From Aralia elata (taxonomy: Eukaryota > Streptophyta > Magnoliopsida > Apiales > Araliaceae), in assembly GCA_034770075.1 (NCBI GenBank), contig CM068386.1, positions 44,925,990 through 44,989,989 on the forward strand: DNA of 64,000 nucleotides, read 5' to 3'. Below, one piece after another: positions 9,508-21,593 of the stretch. Below the pieces are notes generated by a model. That model was not told the DNA's origin. It ran no database searches and was given only the letters and a program-made list of their open reading frames with translations. The stretch's first letter is position 1. Every line of letters begins with the position of its first letter. Made by a program: the position numbers and the translations under genes.

Positions 9508-10887
9508 TTACGAGATGGGTAACCGACGACAATACCCGGCCCCGACGAGACGATCGACCGGCGACGATAACTGGCGATTACGAGATGGGTGACCGGCGAC
9601 AACACCCGGCCCCGACGAGACAATCGGCCGGTGACGATAACCGGCGATTACAAGATGGATGACCGGCGACGAAAACCGGCTCCGACAAGACAACCAACCG
9701 GCGACGATACCCGGGGGTTACGAGATGGGTGACCGGCGACGATACCCGGCCCCGACGAGACAATCGACCGGTGACGATAATTGGCGATTACAAGATGGAT
9801 GACCGGCGACGAAAATCGACTCCGACAAAACAACCGACCGGCGACGATAACCGGCGATTACGAGATGGGTGACCGGCGACGAAACCCGGCCCCGACGAGA
9901 CAATCGACCGGCGACGATAACCGGCGATTACAAGATGGATGACCGGCGACGAAAACCGGCTCCGACAAGACAACCAACCGGCGATGATACCCGGGAGTTA
10001 CGAGATGGGTGACCGGCGACGATACCCGGCCCCGATGAGACAATCGACCGGCGACGATAACCGGCGATTACAAGATGGATGACCGGCGACGAAAACCGGC
10101 TCCGACAAGACAACCAACTGACGACGATACCCGACCCCGACGAGACAATCGACCGGCGACGATACCCGACCCCGACGAGACAATCGACCGGCGACGATAA
10201 CCGGCGATTACGAGATGGATGACCGGCGACGAAAACTGGCTCCGACAAGACAACCAACCGACGACGATACCCGGGGGTTACGAGATGGGTGACCGGCGAC
10301 GAAACCCGGCCCCGACAAGACAATCGACCGGCGACAATAATCGGCGATTACAAGATGGATGACCGGCGACGAAAACCGGCTCCGACAAGACAACCAACCG
10401 GCGATGATACCCGGGAGTTACGAGATGGGTGACCGGCGACGATACCCGGCCCCGATGAGACAATCGACCGGCGACGATAACCGGCGATTACAAGATGGAT
10501 GACCGGCGACGAAAACCGGCTCCGACAAGACAACCAACTGACGACGATACCCGACCCCGACGAGACAATCGACCGGCGACGATACCCGACCCCGACGAGA
10601 CAATCGACCGGCGACGATAACCGGCGATTACGAGATGGATGACCGGCGACGAAAACTGGCTCCGACAAGACAACCAACCGACGACGATACCCGGGGGTTA
10701 CGAGATGGGTGACCGGCGACGATACCCGGCCCCGACGAGACGATCAACCGGCAACGATAACCGGCGATCACGAGATGGGTAACCGGCGACGATACCCGGC
10801 CCCGACGAGACGATCGACCGGTGACGATAACCGGCGATTACGAGATGGGTGACCGGCGACGAAACCCGGCCCCGACGAGACGATCAT
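9508..10887. repeat. 70-bp satellite-like tandem array in the Tat 3' untranslated region (about 20 copies)
   Basis: GC-rich units of 70 bases, each with the core GATGGNTGACCGGCGACGA followed by CCGGC(C/T)CCGAC(A/G)AGAC. Two unit types often alternate: 'CGAGATGGGT' with 'CGGCCCCGACGAGAC', and 'CAAGATGGAT' with 'CGGCTCCGACAAGAC', giving a 140-base dimer. The block 9922-10302 is identical to 10342-10722, an offset of 420 (six units), so a recent six-unit duplication has occurred. There are no unique spacers. The many 61-codon minus-strand frames are period artefacts. Known: Tat elements carry such variable 3' arrays, which can seed genomic satellites. Confidence 0.92.
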
Positions 10888-11055
10888 CCGCATTGACACC
10901 CTGTTACGGATATTTTGCATCCATTGCATCTTACGTTGCATCATAGGTCATATGTGTTGCATCACGTATGTATTGTTATCCTTGTGCACTGTCATTCATG
11001 CATCGAATGTCTATTCTTTATCCTGTTCATTTTATTTAAAAATTACATAAACATG
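10888..11055. other. Short spacer between tandem array and polypurine tract
   Basis: Rich in GCAT and TTGCAT repeats (10915-11003); no ORF. Nothing else recognised. Confidence 0.4.
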
Positions 11056-11070
11056 ATAAAGAGGGGCAGC
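11056..11070 (+). promoter_or_regulatory. Polypurine tract of the Tat element
   Basis: ATAAAGAGGGGCAGC lies immediately before the TGTAGACACC start of the 3' LTR. A purine-rich primer at this place initiates plus-strand DNA synthesis in LTR elements, and its position fixes the plus orientation. Confidence 0.75.
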
Positions 11071-13136
11071 TGTAGACACCAATTTTTGCGTTCCCTGTAC
11101 TAACCATGACAGGAGGGCAAAATCGTCAATTGAACCGGCTTGCGGGAGCGAAGGAATGGGCACAAGTGCGAACGTCCAACACCACCGCAATGATTGGTGA
11201 CCAAAGCTGACGTGACAATAAGGCGATCCGAAACGGGCATTCCCGAATAAGGTGGCACGTCTCCCGGAAATTCTCGGACTGCAGAATACGAGCCTGTCAG
11301 CGAAAACCGACGTTACGACATGAAAATCGAGGCGTGCCACGAAAATCGAGAAAGTCAAACCGTCCAGCCGCGAATTGATCTGCGGCCAAATAGTGCGCCT
11401 TTTGAAAACACGGAACTCGAAACACGGAGAGTGGAAGGCAGGCGGCCAGCCAGCCGCAGATTGATCTGCGGCCAGCCTATTTTAGCTCATTTTCGTTTCA
11501 GCATATAGGGAGTTGGAGAGGTTCAGCAGATTTGGGAGGAAGAAGAATTCAGCACAGCAGCAACACGGATTTTGAGAGAGAAATAGCTAAATTTTGCAAT
11601 AAAATAGAAAGAAAAGAGAGAAAAAAGAGAGGATTTATACTCTTTTGATTTTGATTGTATCAAATATACTTCTTATCCTATTCAAATACACAAGTTTACA
11701 TCCATTTGAGATCATTTTCAAGGTGAAAATTCCCTTTGTTATAGCAATTTATATTATATTATTTGGTTAAGTTAAATGTAATTTTCATGTATATTGTTGA
11801 ACAATCATGGATTAGGGATTATTAGTGAGGGTTCCATCGGAACAAAATTCTTCATAATAACCCGAGGATATCCAAGTGGTGAAATTTCTAGCTTGTTTAA
11901 GATGATTTATTGGGTGTAATTTATTTAGATTATCATTTTCGGATATCATGGTGTATTAGGCAAATCCGTGTTGGTTAGTTTTGTAGTATTCATTTTGTGG
12001 GTATGTAGCAATATCGGGTGTGAGCCTAGGAACGCGACCCCGTGGTCCAAATCCGATGATGGATGTTTTGACGTATGTAATAGATTCAAGATGCTCGTCT
12101 TTGTAACATGTAATCATCGGGCCTTAAAACGACGCTAAGGCGAGAATCGGGTTTAAGGCCCCGTAGTAGTGGAATATGTGATTGTTGGCGTTCGGGGATG
12201 TCTTGATGGCTTACATACCCATGAATAGCCCCGACGCGTGTTTATGCTTGATTAGATTTTGTGACACGAAGAATGATTTCAAAGATTAAACGATGAAGGT
12301 TTTTCATTAAAGTCAAACAAGCTAGGTTATTAGAATCACGAGGCTAAAAATTGGAAGTGTTAATAAATGTCGATTCCTATTAAACGAGAAGGCCAAAGGA
12401 AATCATTTTCAAATATCACCAAAAAATGGCTTTATGAATGAACGAAATGTTTTATTAAACCTTTGTGCATAGGGTTAAAGATATCCTAGAAATTGCCCAT
12501 CATTTTATGAAAGCAATGTATAGATTTCGATTCCTATTTTGACAAAGGTTTAAAAGATTCTTGTTTTTCCAAAACAACGCTTAATAAAGATATCATAGTT
12601 TTTGACAAGTAAAATCAAACCTTTCGTATGAATAAAGGAGCTCTCTCGTACTAACGGAAATGACGTTCTAAAACATTCCCAAAATAAAACACAATTTCTC
12701 AATAAAAAAACCAAATGTTTCATCTCTCATGAAAGAACTCACCACAACATTCACATAAGCACACACACACACACACGTATACACATTTTATGAATCAAAG
12801 GATAGGAAAGTGTCAAGATTGCGGTAACCGTGTTTCACGGAAGTTGGGGGGTGCCTAACACCTTCCCCTCGCTTAAGCAAGCCCCCGAACTCTATGAATC
12901 TCGGTTCACAGACCAATTAATTCTAAGTCACATATGAGCCATCGATTTATAAAAAAAAAATGAAAACTCGGATGAGTTGGTACATCCATTTCAAATATAC
13001 CAACTGGTGACTCTGGTTAATTGGCTCATCATAAAAATGATCTTTCAAAACCCCGTCGACATCAATGCCGACCTTTTCCCAAAATCATCTAATAAAAAAG
13101 GCTAAAACTCGGAAAAGAGAAAAACCGGCGTCGACA
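11071..13136 (+). mobile_element. 3' LTR of the Tat element (2066 bp)
   Basis: Starts TGTAGACACCAATTTTTGCG and ends GTCGACA; CACTA-1 sequence follows (ATCTA, the expected target duplication, 13137-13141). Contents: two copies of a palindromic motif (11367-11386 and 11453-11472), a TATA-like CATATAGGG near 11502-11510, an AATAAAA near 11600, and near the 3' end the block GGTGCCTAACACCTTCCC (about 12850-12868), which I recognise from other Tat/Ogre LTRs. A (CA)n run lies at 12757-12775. Only one LTR is in the window, so age cannot be judged. Confidence 0.85.
11453..11472. promoter_or_regulatory. Near-perfect 20-bp palindrome in the Tat LTR (with relatives at 11367 and 9428)
   Basis: GCCGCAGATTGATCTGCGGC has 9-base perfect arms around TG. 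A copy with two mismatches lies at 11367-11386, and an inverted copy with one mismatch at 9428-9447, upstream of the tandem array. All sit in CCAGCC...GGCC(A/G) contexts. It lies about 40 bases upstream of the TATA-like site, so it could be a factor-binding site or form a hairpin. Confidence 0.6.
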
Positions 13137-13982
13137 ATCTATACAATGGCGGACTGATAGTGTGACCCAGTATGACAACTCGAACCAAATACGCGAGTGT
13201 GTCTAGTTATGAGTTTTCTCGCACCCTATTGCTCTCAACTTACCATGCTCCTTCCCTGGCGGTGGAAATTTCAAATCATTCAGCGAACCCAAGACCTCGT
13301 TGCCCGAAAATCGACCAACAACCCATTCTTCTCTGTCTTTCTGTTGAACTGTGCAGACATCTTTCTATAATTGTGATCAGCAGGCAAGAATCTACGAGCA
13401 GTTCCAAAGAAACTAGTTTTTCGCCCATGAAGTGGCTGTGTACCTTGCACATCCCCCATACAGACTGGATATGACAGCTTCCTGTGAGTCGACCAACCAC
13501 TGATCATCCCAAGTTCCAGATAGTCAGTGATACTCCACAACAGAGCAGCCTTCATCACAAAATTCTGCTCAACCGATTTATCATAAGTCTGAACTCCCAT
13601 CTCCCACAGTTTCTTAAGTTCATCAACTAACAGTCTGAGATACACGTTTATGTCTTTTGTAGGACTCTTATCCCCTTGTATGAGTAAAGTCAAGAACATA
13701 TACGGATTCCTCATGCACATTGACGACGGAAGATTGTAAGCTACCATGATCACTGGCCAAATAGAGTAGGGCTGGCTAAAATTATTAAATGGACAAAAGC
13801 CATTTGTAGCCATGCCAAGCCTGACATTCCTAACTTCATCAGCAAATTCTGGAAAACTTTCATCAAACTTCTTCCATTCATCTCCATCTGCAGGGTGAGT
13901 CAACTGCCCAGGCACGACGTCCCTTCTTTTATGCCAACTCATATGCTCAGCCATATGCGGCGACATGAGTAGACGTTGCAGT
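13137..13982 (-). pseudogene. CACTA-1 transposase, central TNP2-like (Transposase_21) part
   Basis: The minus-strand frame includes HMSWHKRRDVVPGQLTHPAD, WKKFDESFPEFADEVRNVRL, MATNGFCPFNNFSQPYSIWP, NLPSSMCMRNPYMFLTLLIQ, SYPVCMGDVQGTQPLHGRKT and FFGTARRFLPADHNYRK, the usual order in TNP2 transposases of plant CACTA elements. Near 13300 the frame shifts. The remainder (NDLKFPPPGKEH, then a Trp-to-stop change, WVTLSVRHCI) reaches 13137, where the Tat LTR begins. The rest of the domain is on the far side of the Tat element, off the window. Confidence 0.88.
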
Positions 13983-16900
13983 TGTAACATCCCGGATTTT
14001 CAAGAAGAATAATTATGATAAGAATTTAATAAATAAAATTCTTATTATGAGATGTATCGGATTTGAATGTAAAAAAATATATGTGTTATATATATTTATA
14101 TGATTTATGTGATTATGTGATGAACTAAATATGTATATATAAGTGTGAAATATATACATATATTTGGGGACGAAAGAGTTGATATTTAACTATTGTACCG
14201 ATCATGAATCGCGGGTACCTTGGTAATTCTAGTTTAAGAATATTATTGAATAAAATGGATTTTTATTACTATTATTCTATGTTAAGCTTTTAAAGGTTAT
14301 ATTATAACCTAGACTATGTAAATGCATGAATTTTATGTGTTGTGGCTTCGCATAAGCGAATATATTGATTTCATGAAAAATCGCTAAATTACTATTCACG
14401 GGGCACGTTTCCCGAGTCTCTCTTCACGACACTATTCACGTCAAATATTTTACGTCCTTTTCGATTCTGAATAATTTCGTTAAAACGTGTGTGCGAAGAG
14501 ATAAATTTTTTTAAGCATTGGAATATTTATTGGAGCTCATTGATGATTTAATTAGTACTTGAAATGTTTAATATGGGTGCTCCGAATAAATAGACAAACC
14601 TCGTATTTATTATTTTTACCTATCCAAATATTTTATGAGATAACCCATTTTAATTTTGGGTAGAGTTATTGAGCAAATTTAGTACAAAAGTGGGAGTACT
14701 CGGGTATGGGAGAGACCAAATAGGTATATTAATTTTCCTTGTTGCTTAATGAGGGTACACACTAAACCCCCTTGGCCAATAAAAATTGAGGAGGCAACAT
14801 TTGAACCAATGGGAATTTAACAATAGAGGAGGTGTTGGCCAAATGGCCTTGAGCCAAGCAAATGCAAGTCTCCAATGGAGGCATTCTCATCAAACATCCA
14901 ACCAAGTGAGCTCGGGCCTTGCAACTTCTTCTCCCATTCTACTCATTCGACCTTTTTCATTCTCTTCCTCATTCAAACTCATCCATCAGCTCACTTGCTA
15001 AGAGAATAGAGAGTGGGAAGAGAGCAAAGTTGCAGAGAGAGAAAGAATAAGAGAGAGAAGAAGAGAACTTGAAGAAAGAAGGAAGAAGAGTCACGGGAGG
15101 AAGAAGAAGAGAAAAAAAGAGAAGTCAAGCAAGAATAAGCACTCAAGCCAAGCCTAGCTAGTCTTCTTAACACCTAAAAGGGATTTACAGAGGTAAATCA
15201 TTAACTTAAACCCATTCCATTTAATTTTGTTAAGGTTTCCAAGTTTTTATGGTTTTAGAGCTTTTATGCCCGTGGGTTGGTATTTGTTTCGATTCTTGTT
15301 GTTGTTATTCATAATGGACGGTTGGTAATGTTGTTAAGAGGTTATGTAAGCCATTAATAACATCAAAGTGGAACAAAAGTGAAAGAAATCCGTACCTATG
15401 CTTAAAGGATGAAGAACATGAAGAACAATGGACATTTTGGACTGTAAACGGACTAATTTAGAGGACTTAAACGGTTAAAAATCGTGTCTGGTAATTTTGT
15501 TAATTGTTATGATGTTGTAGTTCCATGGGTTATGAGAATATCCGAGTTGGAATGGAGCAAAAAGGAGTTAAAATGAGTTTATGGTGAAGGAATTGGTAGA
15601 ACATGTTCTTGAGAAGAAAAACAGAGTATGAACTTTATATTTTGGCCTAAGATTTGGACTTGTTAATGTTAATGGGTAGCTCTATATTTTTGATATGTTG
15701 TAGCCCTATGTCTTAGAAGTCCATAGAGTCTGGAATGGACCAATTTGAACGTGTATAGAAGGAGATATGAAGGTTGGAGTGAAGAAGGGTCGGATTTCAC
15801 GTAGGAAGCAATCTGCAACACCTGGGTTCTGGCGCAGCCTTCGTGTTCTGACGGAGGCCTCGCTGAGCTTCCTGGAGGCCGGCACAGCCTCTTTGACTCT
15901 GATGGAGGCCTCGCTAAGCTCCCTGGCGCAGCCTCCCTGATTCTGACGGAGGCCTCGCTGACCGCCAGATTCTGGAATTCTTAGCATGAATGCCTCTTAG
16001 TAAAATGACCATAACTTTCCCATACGAACTCCAATTTGGATGATTCAAGATGATCCAAAATTTAAGAAGTAGACCTAAAATTTTTGTTAATTAGAATTAA
16101 AAATTACTATCTGGATCAAATTCTAAATTGACTATTTTTAGGATTGTTGTGCATTTAGAGGCAGTCAGAAGGCGTCAGGCATGCGCGTATGCAATGTGTA
16201 ATGCTTCCGACGTTATAAGATGGTGTTTTAAGTTATAAAACATGAATGTTATGAATGATAATGATACTTAGCATCATCCAATGATATTAGATAAGTCGAA
16301 TGAGCGTGCTAAGCATACGCAAATGCATGTCGCTTAGGCGTTCGAGTAAACAAGTTTGGCGTATGTGCGTGCAAGCGTCGTAATGCCGTAACAAGTGTGT
16401 ATAACCTTATTTAATATTTTGTTTCTAATAAGAATGAAACATTATAGAGTGTTGTAACCCAATGTATGAGTATGCTAAGCACATGCAAAAGAGGCAAATT
16501 AGGCGTGTGACGTGTAAACGTCGAAACGCCGTGTAAGATGTTAATGAACTCAAATAGTGTTTCGATTCAAATGAAACAAACATTATGAGGTATAGAGTAG
16601 GGTTTTAATAAACCAATATAGATGGATGATGATGAGGGTCGTAACGTTTCGGAACGACACGATGCCGAGAGATGTTTTAGAGTTAATCGCGTTTATTAAT
16701 CTAAAATGCACGAACAATATGAGATAAGAATTTTTATTATGTGAACCAATATATGAAGCCTTTTTAGTGGCTAATTGGTATTTTATTGTTAAATAAATTG
16801 TGTAGGATATTTGAAGGACGATCCATCATAGTTTGGCAAGGAACGCTTAAGGCAAGTTATAACTTGTTGACTTGTTTAAATATATTGATATACATGAGTT

Positions 16901-18078
16901 GATTGCTAAATCTTTCACTGTTATGTGAATTATATGCGAGCATGATTAAAGTGGGCACGTTGTGCAACTATGTGATTATGTTGTTCTATGTGAAACTTAG
17001 AATATTGTAAATATGCAGTATGAGATATACGATGTATGATGCATATGTAGATGCATTGCATATAATTTATGATGCATGAGTAAGATGCATAATATAAGAA
17101 TCATGGTGCATGAATAAAATGCAAACTTATGTGTTACGTGATGTATGAAATGTGAAAACTGTTAGTTCTTGTTGAGCCGTCGTGCTCATACTTGCAAAAA
17201 TAAAACTTTTGCAGATTCTAAATGCAACGAATTCTCTTGACATCACGTTGATAAGGATTAGAGGAGAAGGTAAAAAGGAAAGTTGTATTATTTCCCCATT
17301 GTGTTCATTTGGGTCGTGATGACGGTATTCAATGCATGTGAACTACATTATGTAAACCTTGGGTTAAAAAAAATGGAGGATATCCATTATAGTAGTTAAG
17401 ATGCGATAATGTTAGTTACTTGTTATAGTAAACTAGAAGGATAACGATGATGTATAAAGGACATTTATAATGAATGTATGGTTATTGAATGACTCTACGA
17501 ATATTCAGAAAATGACTACAGTAAAAGACTGAATCTTATGTTTACTTATAAAGTTTTGAAAAAGGGATCATGGTATTTATTTAACCTTGATAATAAGTGT
17601 AGAATTTAAAGGTTACGAAATCTGGATTTGTAATAAAGAGTGTAATGGTAAGTTTTAATACTTATTGTTGTAAAGTACTGTTATGTACAACATGAATAGA
17701 ATTAAATTTGTAATGATTATTAAATGATGTAGTAGTTAAGGTCTTCGTACCTGGGATTAGATGAGAACATGTTGTAATAATTTTGTAATTACATTCATGT
17801 AGTAAGATGTTGTTGTATGGGTAATACCGTGACGCACCGAACCCGGCTTAAAGGCAAGACCCGGATTTCGGGAGCGCCACAAGCATCATGTATTAGTTAT
17901 TGTGTACTAGTTATGTTATGTTTTAGTTTTGGTTTCGAGACTTAGGATGACAATATTTATATTATATCAATGTAAATATTTTATTATTCCGCAATGAGTT
18001 GTTGATAGTATGACATATGAGTTGCATAGTGATGTACCAGACCCGAGGTTAAGGTAACCCGGATGTGGGGGCGTTATA
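13983..18078 (+). mobile_element. Probable solo LTR of a Ty3/gypsy element (4.1 kb) inserted in CACTA-1
   Basis: Starts TGTAACATCCCGGATTTTC and ends GGGGGCGTTATA. A 5-base target duplication GCAGT flanks it (13978-13982 and 18079-18083), and removing it rejoins CACTA transposase sequence. No gag or pol motif and no internal pair of LTRs was found. Purine-rich 5'UTR-like sequence at 15001-15120 suggests plus-strand orientation. The last bases read TATA where CA would be normal (a likely C-to-T change of ACA). The terminal sequences resemble those of the neighbouring Tekay-type LTR (CCCAAATCCGGG type), so it is probably a related chromovirus family. Confidence 0.65.
15828..15965. repeat. Three-copy GC-rich tandem repeat inside the solo LTR
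   Basis: Three units of about 46 bases, each with (GGC)GCAGCCT...TCTGACGGAGGCCTCGCT. It stands out from the AT-rich surroundings. The minus-strand ORF across it (15706-15987) is a by-product of the repeat. Confidence 0.55.
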
Positions 18079-18083
18079 GCAGT

Positions 18084-18181
18084 CTAGGCGCAAGAGAAAA
18101 GTACCGTGAGATCTTCTTAGGCACATGTTTATCCTTCCCCCACGTGTTGTCATCTTGTACCGAGGCAAGTTACAGATATCA
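18084..18181 (-). pseudogene. CACTA-1 transposase, short piece between two insertions
   Basis: About 98 bases aligning with CACTA-2 at about 54815-54912 (AAGTACCGTGAGATCTTCTT against AAGTACCGTAAGATCTTCTC). It is flanked by the solo-LTR target duplication GCAGT and the Tekay target duplication TATCA. Confidence 0.8.
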
Positions 18182-21100
18182 TGTGACACCCCCAAATCCG
18201 GGTTTCCTAACCTCGAATTCGGTGTTCACGATTCTCAACAACAAACATACTTTCTAACTAAATGCGGAATAATAATCATACAAAGACTATCGAAATAATA
18301 ATAAAGTCTTACAACATGGTCCCAAGGTTCTTTAACCTTAACTTAGAAACATATCCTTAATACAATAAGAGTTCACATAACCAAGTAACATTTTCAGATA
18401 ACTAATACATAAGCCCTATCAGGCAACTATTCTTGCACCTTCCCTTTTCCTTTGTCCCCTTTTGACGTTTCTGCCTTAGCTGAAATAAAAATCATGATAT
18501 AGCAAGGGTAAGCAACTAGTTTGCTTAGCAAGTTTATACACAAGGGAGATATATCATGAATAGAAGGAAGTTTCGCTTTCAATGTTCAACGACAGTATAA
18601 AATTGTGAAGAACATGAATTAATAGTCAACAGTTGAATATTCGAACAATTGAATTTCAATTACTGAGTGGTTGGAAATAACCATAGACATTTGCCAAGGT
18701 TCTCAGCATTTAAACTGGACCTCTTAATATGTTTTGGTAATCAAGGGGGTCAGCCTTTCATACCCCGTGATTTATGCATAAACACTTAATAACCAGCATT
18801 GATATCATGCCTTAATCAAATTTATCCTTTTCTCAGCCAAGAGTCCTTACCATAACAATTTAATAAGAACAGCTTTTAAAATACATTTGATTTCACAAAT
18901 TTAGACATGTTGGATCTAGCTGATACAAATAGCATAGATCTACCTCATAAATAGTTCATGCTTGAAAGAACTTTAATCTAATTCACAGTTCAATAACAAT
19001 AGAATAGGAATTCAATTGCATAAGGTGCGAATCTCAATAATCAACAATAATTATTCACTAACATGCTTCGAAAATAATAACTCAAGTTTGAGTTAGGGAA
19101 CTTGCCTGTCTGCTCAGCTACAAATAATTCTAGCTTTAACTAATTGGCCTTGAAGAACCTAACATTGGTAACGTCGATCTATCAATTAGTACTGCGTAGT
19201 TATATATCGATACGCTTACTTATGCTATTTATTTAACAATTAAACAAATCACATAGCACACATAAGTTAATCGTAACTCATATAAGACACTTAATTGATC
19301 ATTAGGTTGATGATTTAATTAATTAACAATGTTTCCCTTAAGTGATAAACACTTATTAAACCCTTAAACAATTAATAATAATTGTTCAATTAATTAACAT
19401 CACTTTTTCTTAAGTAATATTCATTTATTAAACCCTTAAACAATTAATTATAATTGTATAATCACTGAGTTATTTAAACTCTCTCTATTTTATTAACTCT
19501 ATGTTTATTTAATTACTATTAAATAGTAATTAATTAATTATCTTTAGTTATTATTATTAATGGTAATTAATAACTAATTATGTTCACTTATTATTTAATT
19601 ATCAATTAAATAATAATCGAATTATAAATTTTAATTGTCTTTAATTATTATTTAAGATTAAATAATAATTAATTAGGTTTGTTTATTATTTAAAGTTAAT
19701 TAAATAATAAATAATTAATTAGTGCGTAACAATTATCTTTAGTTATTATTTAATAATAAATAATAGCTAATTAGATTTATTTATTATTTAAAGTTAATTA
19801 AATATTAAATAATTAATTAGTAAATATGAATTATCTTTAGTTATTATTTAATAATAAATAACTAATTAGGTTTATTTATTATTTAAAGTTAATCAAATAA
19901 TAAATAATTAATTTACAATTCTTAATTATCCTTAATCATTGTTTAAAATAAATAAACAATAATTAATTTATTATATATGGAAAATATAATAGCATATCCC
20001 AGAATTAAATTTTATAAGGCTCTTATTTTATTTATTATTATTTATAAATAATAATAATGATAATAAGGTTTAGTATTTAAATTTAATTAAAAATAAATCT
20101 TGATGGCACATCTGTAATTAAAGTGAAGTTTGGGCAGAGGGGCATAGCCGTAATTTTTCGCCTGCTCGCCTGCCCGCGCATTGCGCGTGAGTCTCCCCGC
20201 CTGGCCAAAACGACGCCGTTTGGCGCCCGGACTCAACAGACTGGCGCGCCATGCGCGGCCAACCCATTCTCAAACCAGGCGCGCGCGCGGCCTGCCTTAG
20301 CCCAACCAACCAGCAGCCTTCCAGGGAGTTTCGGTTGGTTCCTTCCTTTTCTTCTCCATCAAATGAGTTCTAATACCAACAAGCATGTTTTAAATCTCCA
20401 AAATAAATTCCAAAAAAAATTTCCCATGACCAAGAAAAATATTCCTAATATTACAATAAAATATTTATGACTTAAATCAATATTTTCCACCCATAAATAT
20501 TATACTCCAATAATTAATATTACTCCCATGTCTTAGCATACAAACCCACCAAAACATGTTACAAAAAATTTTAAAACCTATATATGCTATCAATAAGGCA
20601 TACAAGACCAAGATATCTACTTATATAGCTTTTAAACCACATTTGATAAACATATTTTTGTAATAATATAGATCTAGCAAAATAAAACTTAGATCTAGCA
20701 AAATAAAACATAGATCTATACACACTTCATTCCTTCCATAAGCATCAACAACAAACATAAAAATGTAATCCCAACACAACAACTAGGGTTTGAAGAAATG
20801 AAGATCCATACCTAAATTTTGAACACCACCTCCTCTTTAATTTTCCTCTCAAATATTTCTCACAAGTGTTTAAGCTCCACCCGAGAATGGGTTTCTTCCT
20901 TAGCTCTCTCTCAAGCTCACAAACTCTCTATACTTGGTGAATAATAAATGAACCAACCCCTACTATCATTGGTGAGGGGTCCTATTTATAGGAAAGTAGA
21001 GACCATGGACAAAATAGTCATTAATCATGACTAGGCAAGGGCAATTTGATCAATTCATCAATAATAGGAAGCTTCCTAGAAACTTCCTCAAGGGTATTTT

Positions 21101-21545
21101 AATCATTATCCAACTTCTTTTAAGGTTAAAATAGTCTTTTCGCAAAATCTTAATTATCCATTAGTTATTAACCATTCTTCATTGGTTATTAGACATTGGT
21201 TATTATCTTGCCATAATTACATTGTTTAAACACAATGGTTATTATCCCGCCATAATTACATTGGTTATTAACCACTTGGATATACAATGGTTATTGCCCC
21301 TTCATAATTACCTTGGTTATTAACCACTCTTGGCCATTTTAGCCATTACACACCAATTCCTACACTTGACTCACATATGGTTATTTCTTAACCATAGTTA
21401 TATCATACCTGCCAACACAAGTATAGACACATCTTATACATCTCTCACCAATTAACCCAAGTTGGTTTAAATAGAACACAACGTTAACTCATTAAATTAA
21501 ATTAGATTTAATTAATAAGGACGTTCAAAATTCACGGGCATTACA
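18182..21545 (-). mobile_element. 3' LTR of the Tekay-type element (3364 bp)
   Basis: Minus-strand orientation: starts TGTAATGCCCGTGAATTTTG and ends GGGTGTCACA. It carries a TATA box at about 20991-21000 (minus strand), an AT-rich segment of about 90-base degenerate tandem units (19640-19915), and a GC-rich island (20160-20330) with AAAACGACGCCGTTTGG. It is six bases shorter than the other LTR because of an indel in the GC island (GCGCGCGCGCGG against GCGCGCCATGCGCGG). ORFs inside it are not genes. Confidence 0.9.
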
Positions 21546-21560
21546 TCCCTCCCCCCTTAT
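21546..21560 (-). promoter_or_regulatory. Polypurine tract of the Tekay-type element
   Basis: The minus strand reads ATAAGGGGGGAGGGA directly before the 3' LTR. Its position and purine content fit a plus-strand primer. Confidence 0.8.
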
Positions 21561-21593
21561 AAAAATTCCGTCCCCGGAATTGCAAAAATAGGG

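Larger units (their letters stand above)
1..13136 (+). mobile_element. Tat/Ogre-type Ty3/gypsy LTR retrotransposon, 3' part (5' end off the left edge)
   Basis: Seen: pol domains on the plus strand in the order protease, G-patch, RT, RNase H, second RNase H, integrase (1-4556); then two long antisense genes (5064-8819), a 70-bp tandem array (9508-10887), a purine-rich tract (11056-11070) and an LTR starting TGTAGACACC at 11071 and ending GTCGACA at 13136. CACTA transposase sequence resumes directly at 13137, so the element is inserted in CACTA-1; its 5' LTR, gag and target duplication partner are outside the window. Known of the family: a second, archaeal-like RNase H, extra antisense ORFs and hypervariable 3' untranslated tandem repeats are hallmarks of the Tat lineage. 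The pol frame is broken by several stops and shifts, so this copy is not autonomous. Confidence 0.9.

Noticed and set aside
9311..10677. Series of minus-strand ORFs of about 61 codons starting MSCRSRFSSPVIHLVIAGYR
   Set aside because: They are spaced every 70 bases and arise from the tandem repeat (70 is not a multiple of three, so all frames are visited). No single frame spans the array.
9508..10887. CRISPR-like array
   Set aside because: Units abut directly with no unique spacers, and the context is a plant retrotransposon; it is a satellite-type tandem repeat.
13172..13474. Plus-strand 100-codon ORF
   Set aside because: Shadow of the minus-strand CACTA transposase; a similar shadow appears at 53999-54300 in CACTA-2.
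14786..15173. ORFs in the solo LTR (14786-15001 plus, 14991-15173 minus)
   Set aside because: The second is Ser/Phe-rich from a purine-rich run; neither has a domain.
20118..20470. ORFs on both strands in the GC-rich LTR island (also 28440-28817)
   Set aside because: They lie wholly inside the Tekay LTRs, occur in both LTR copies and match no protein domain.
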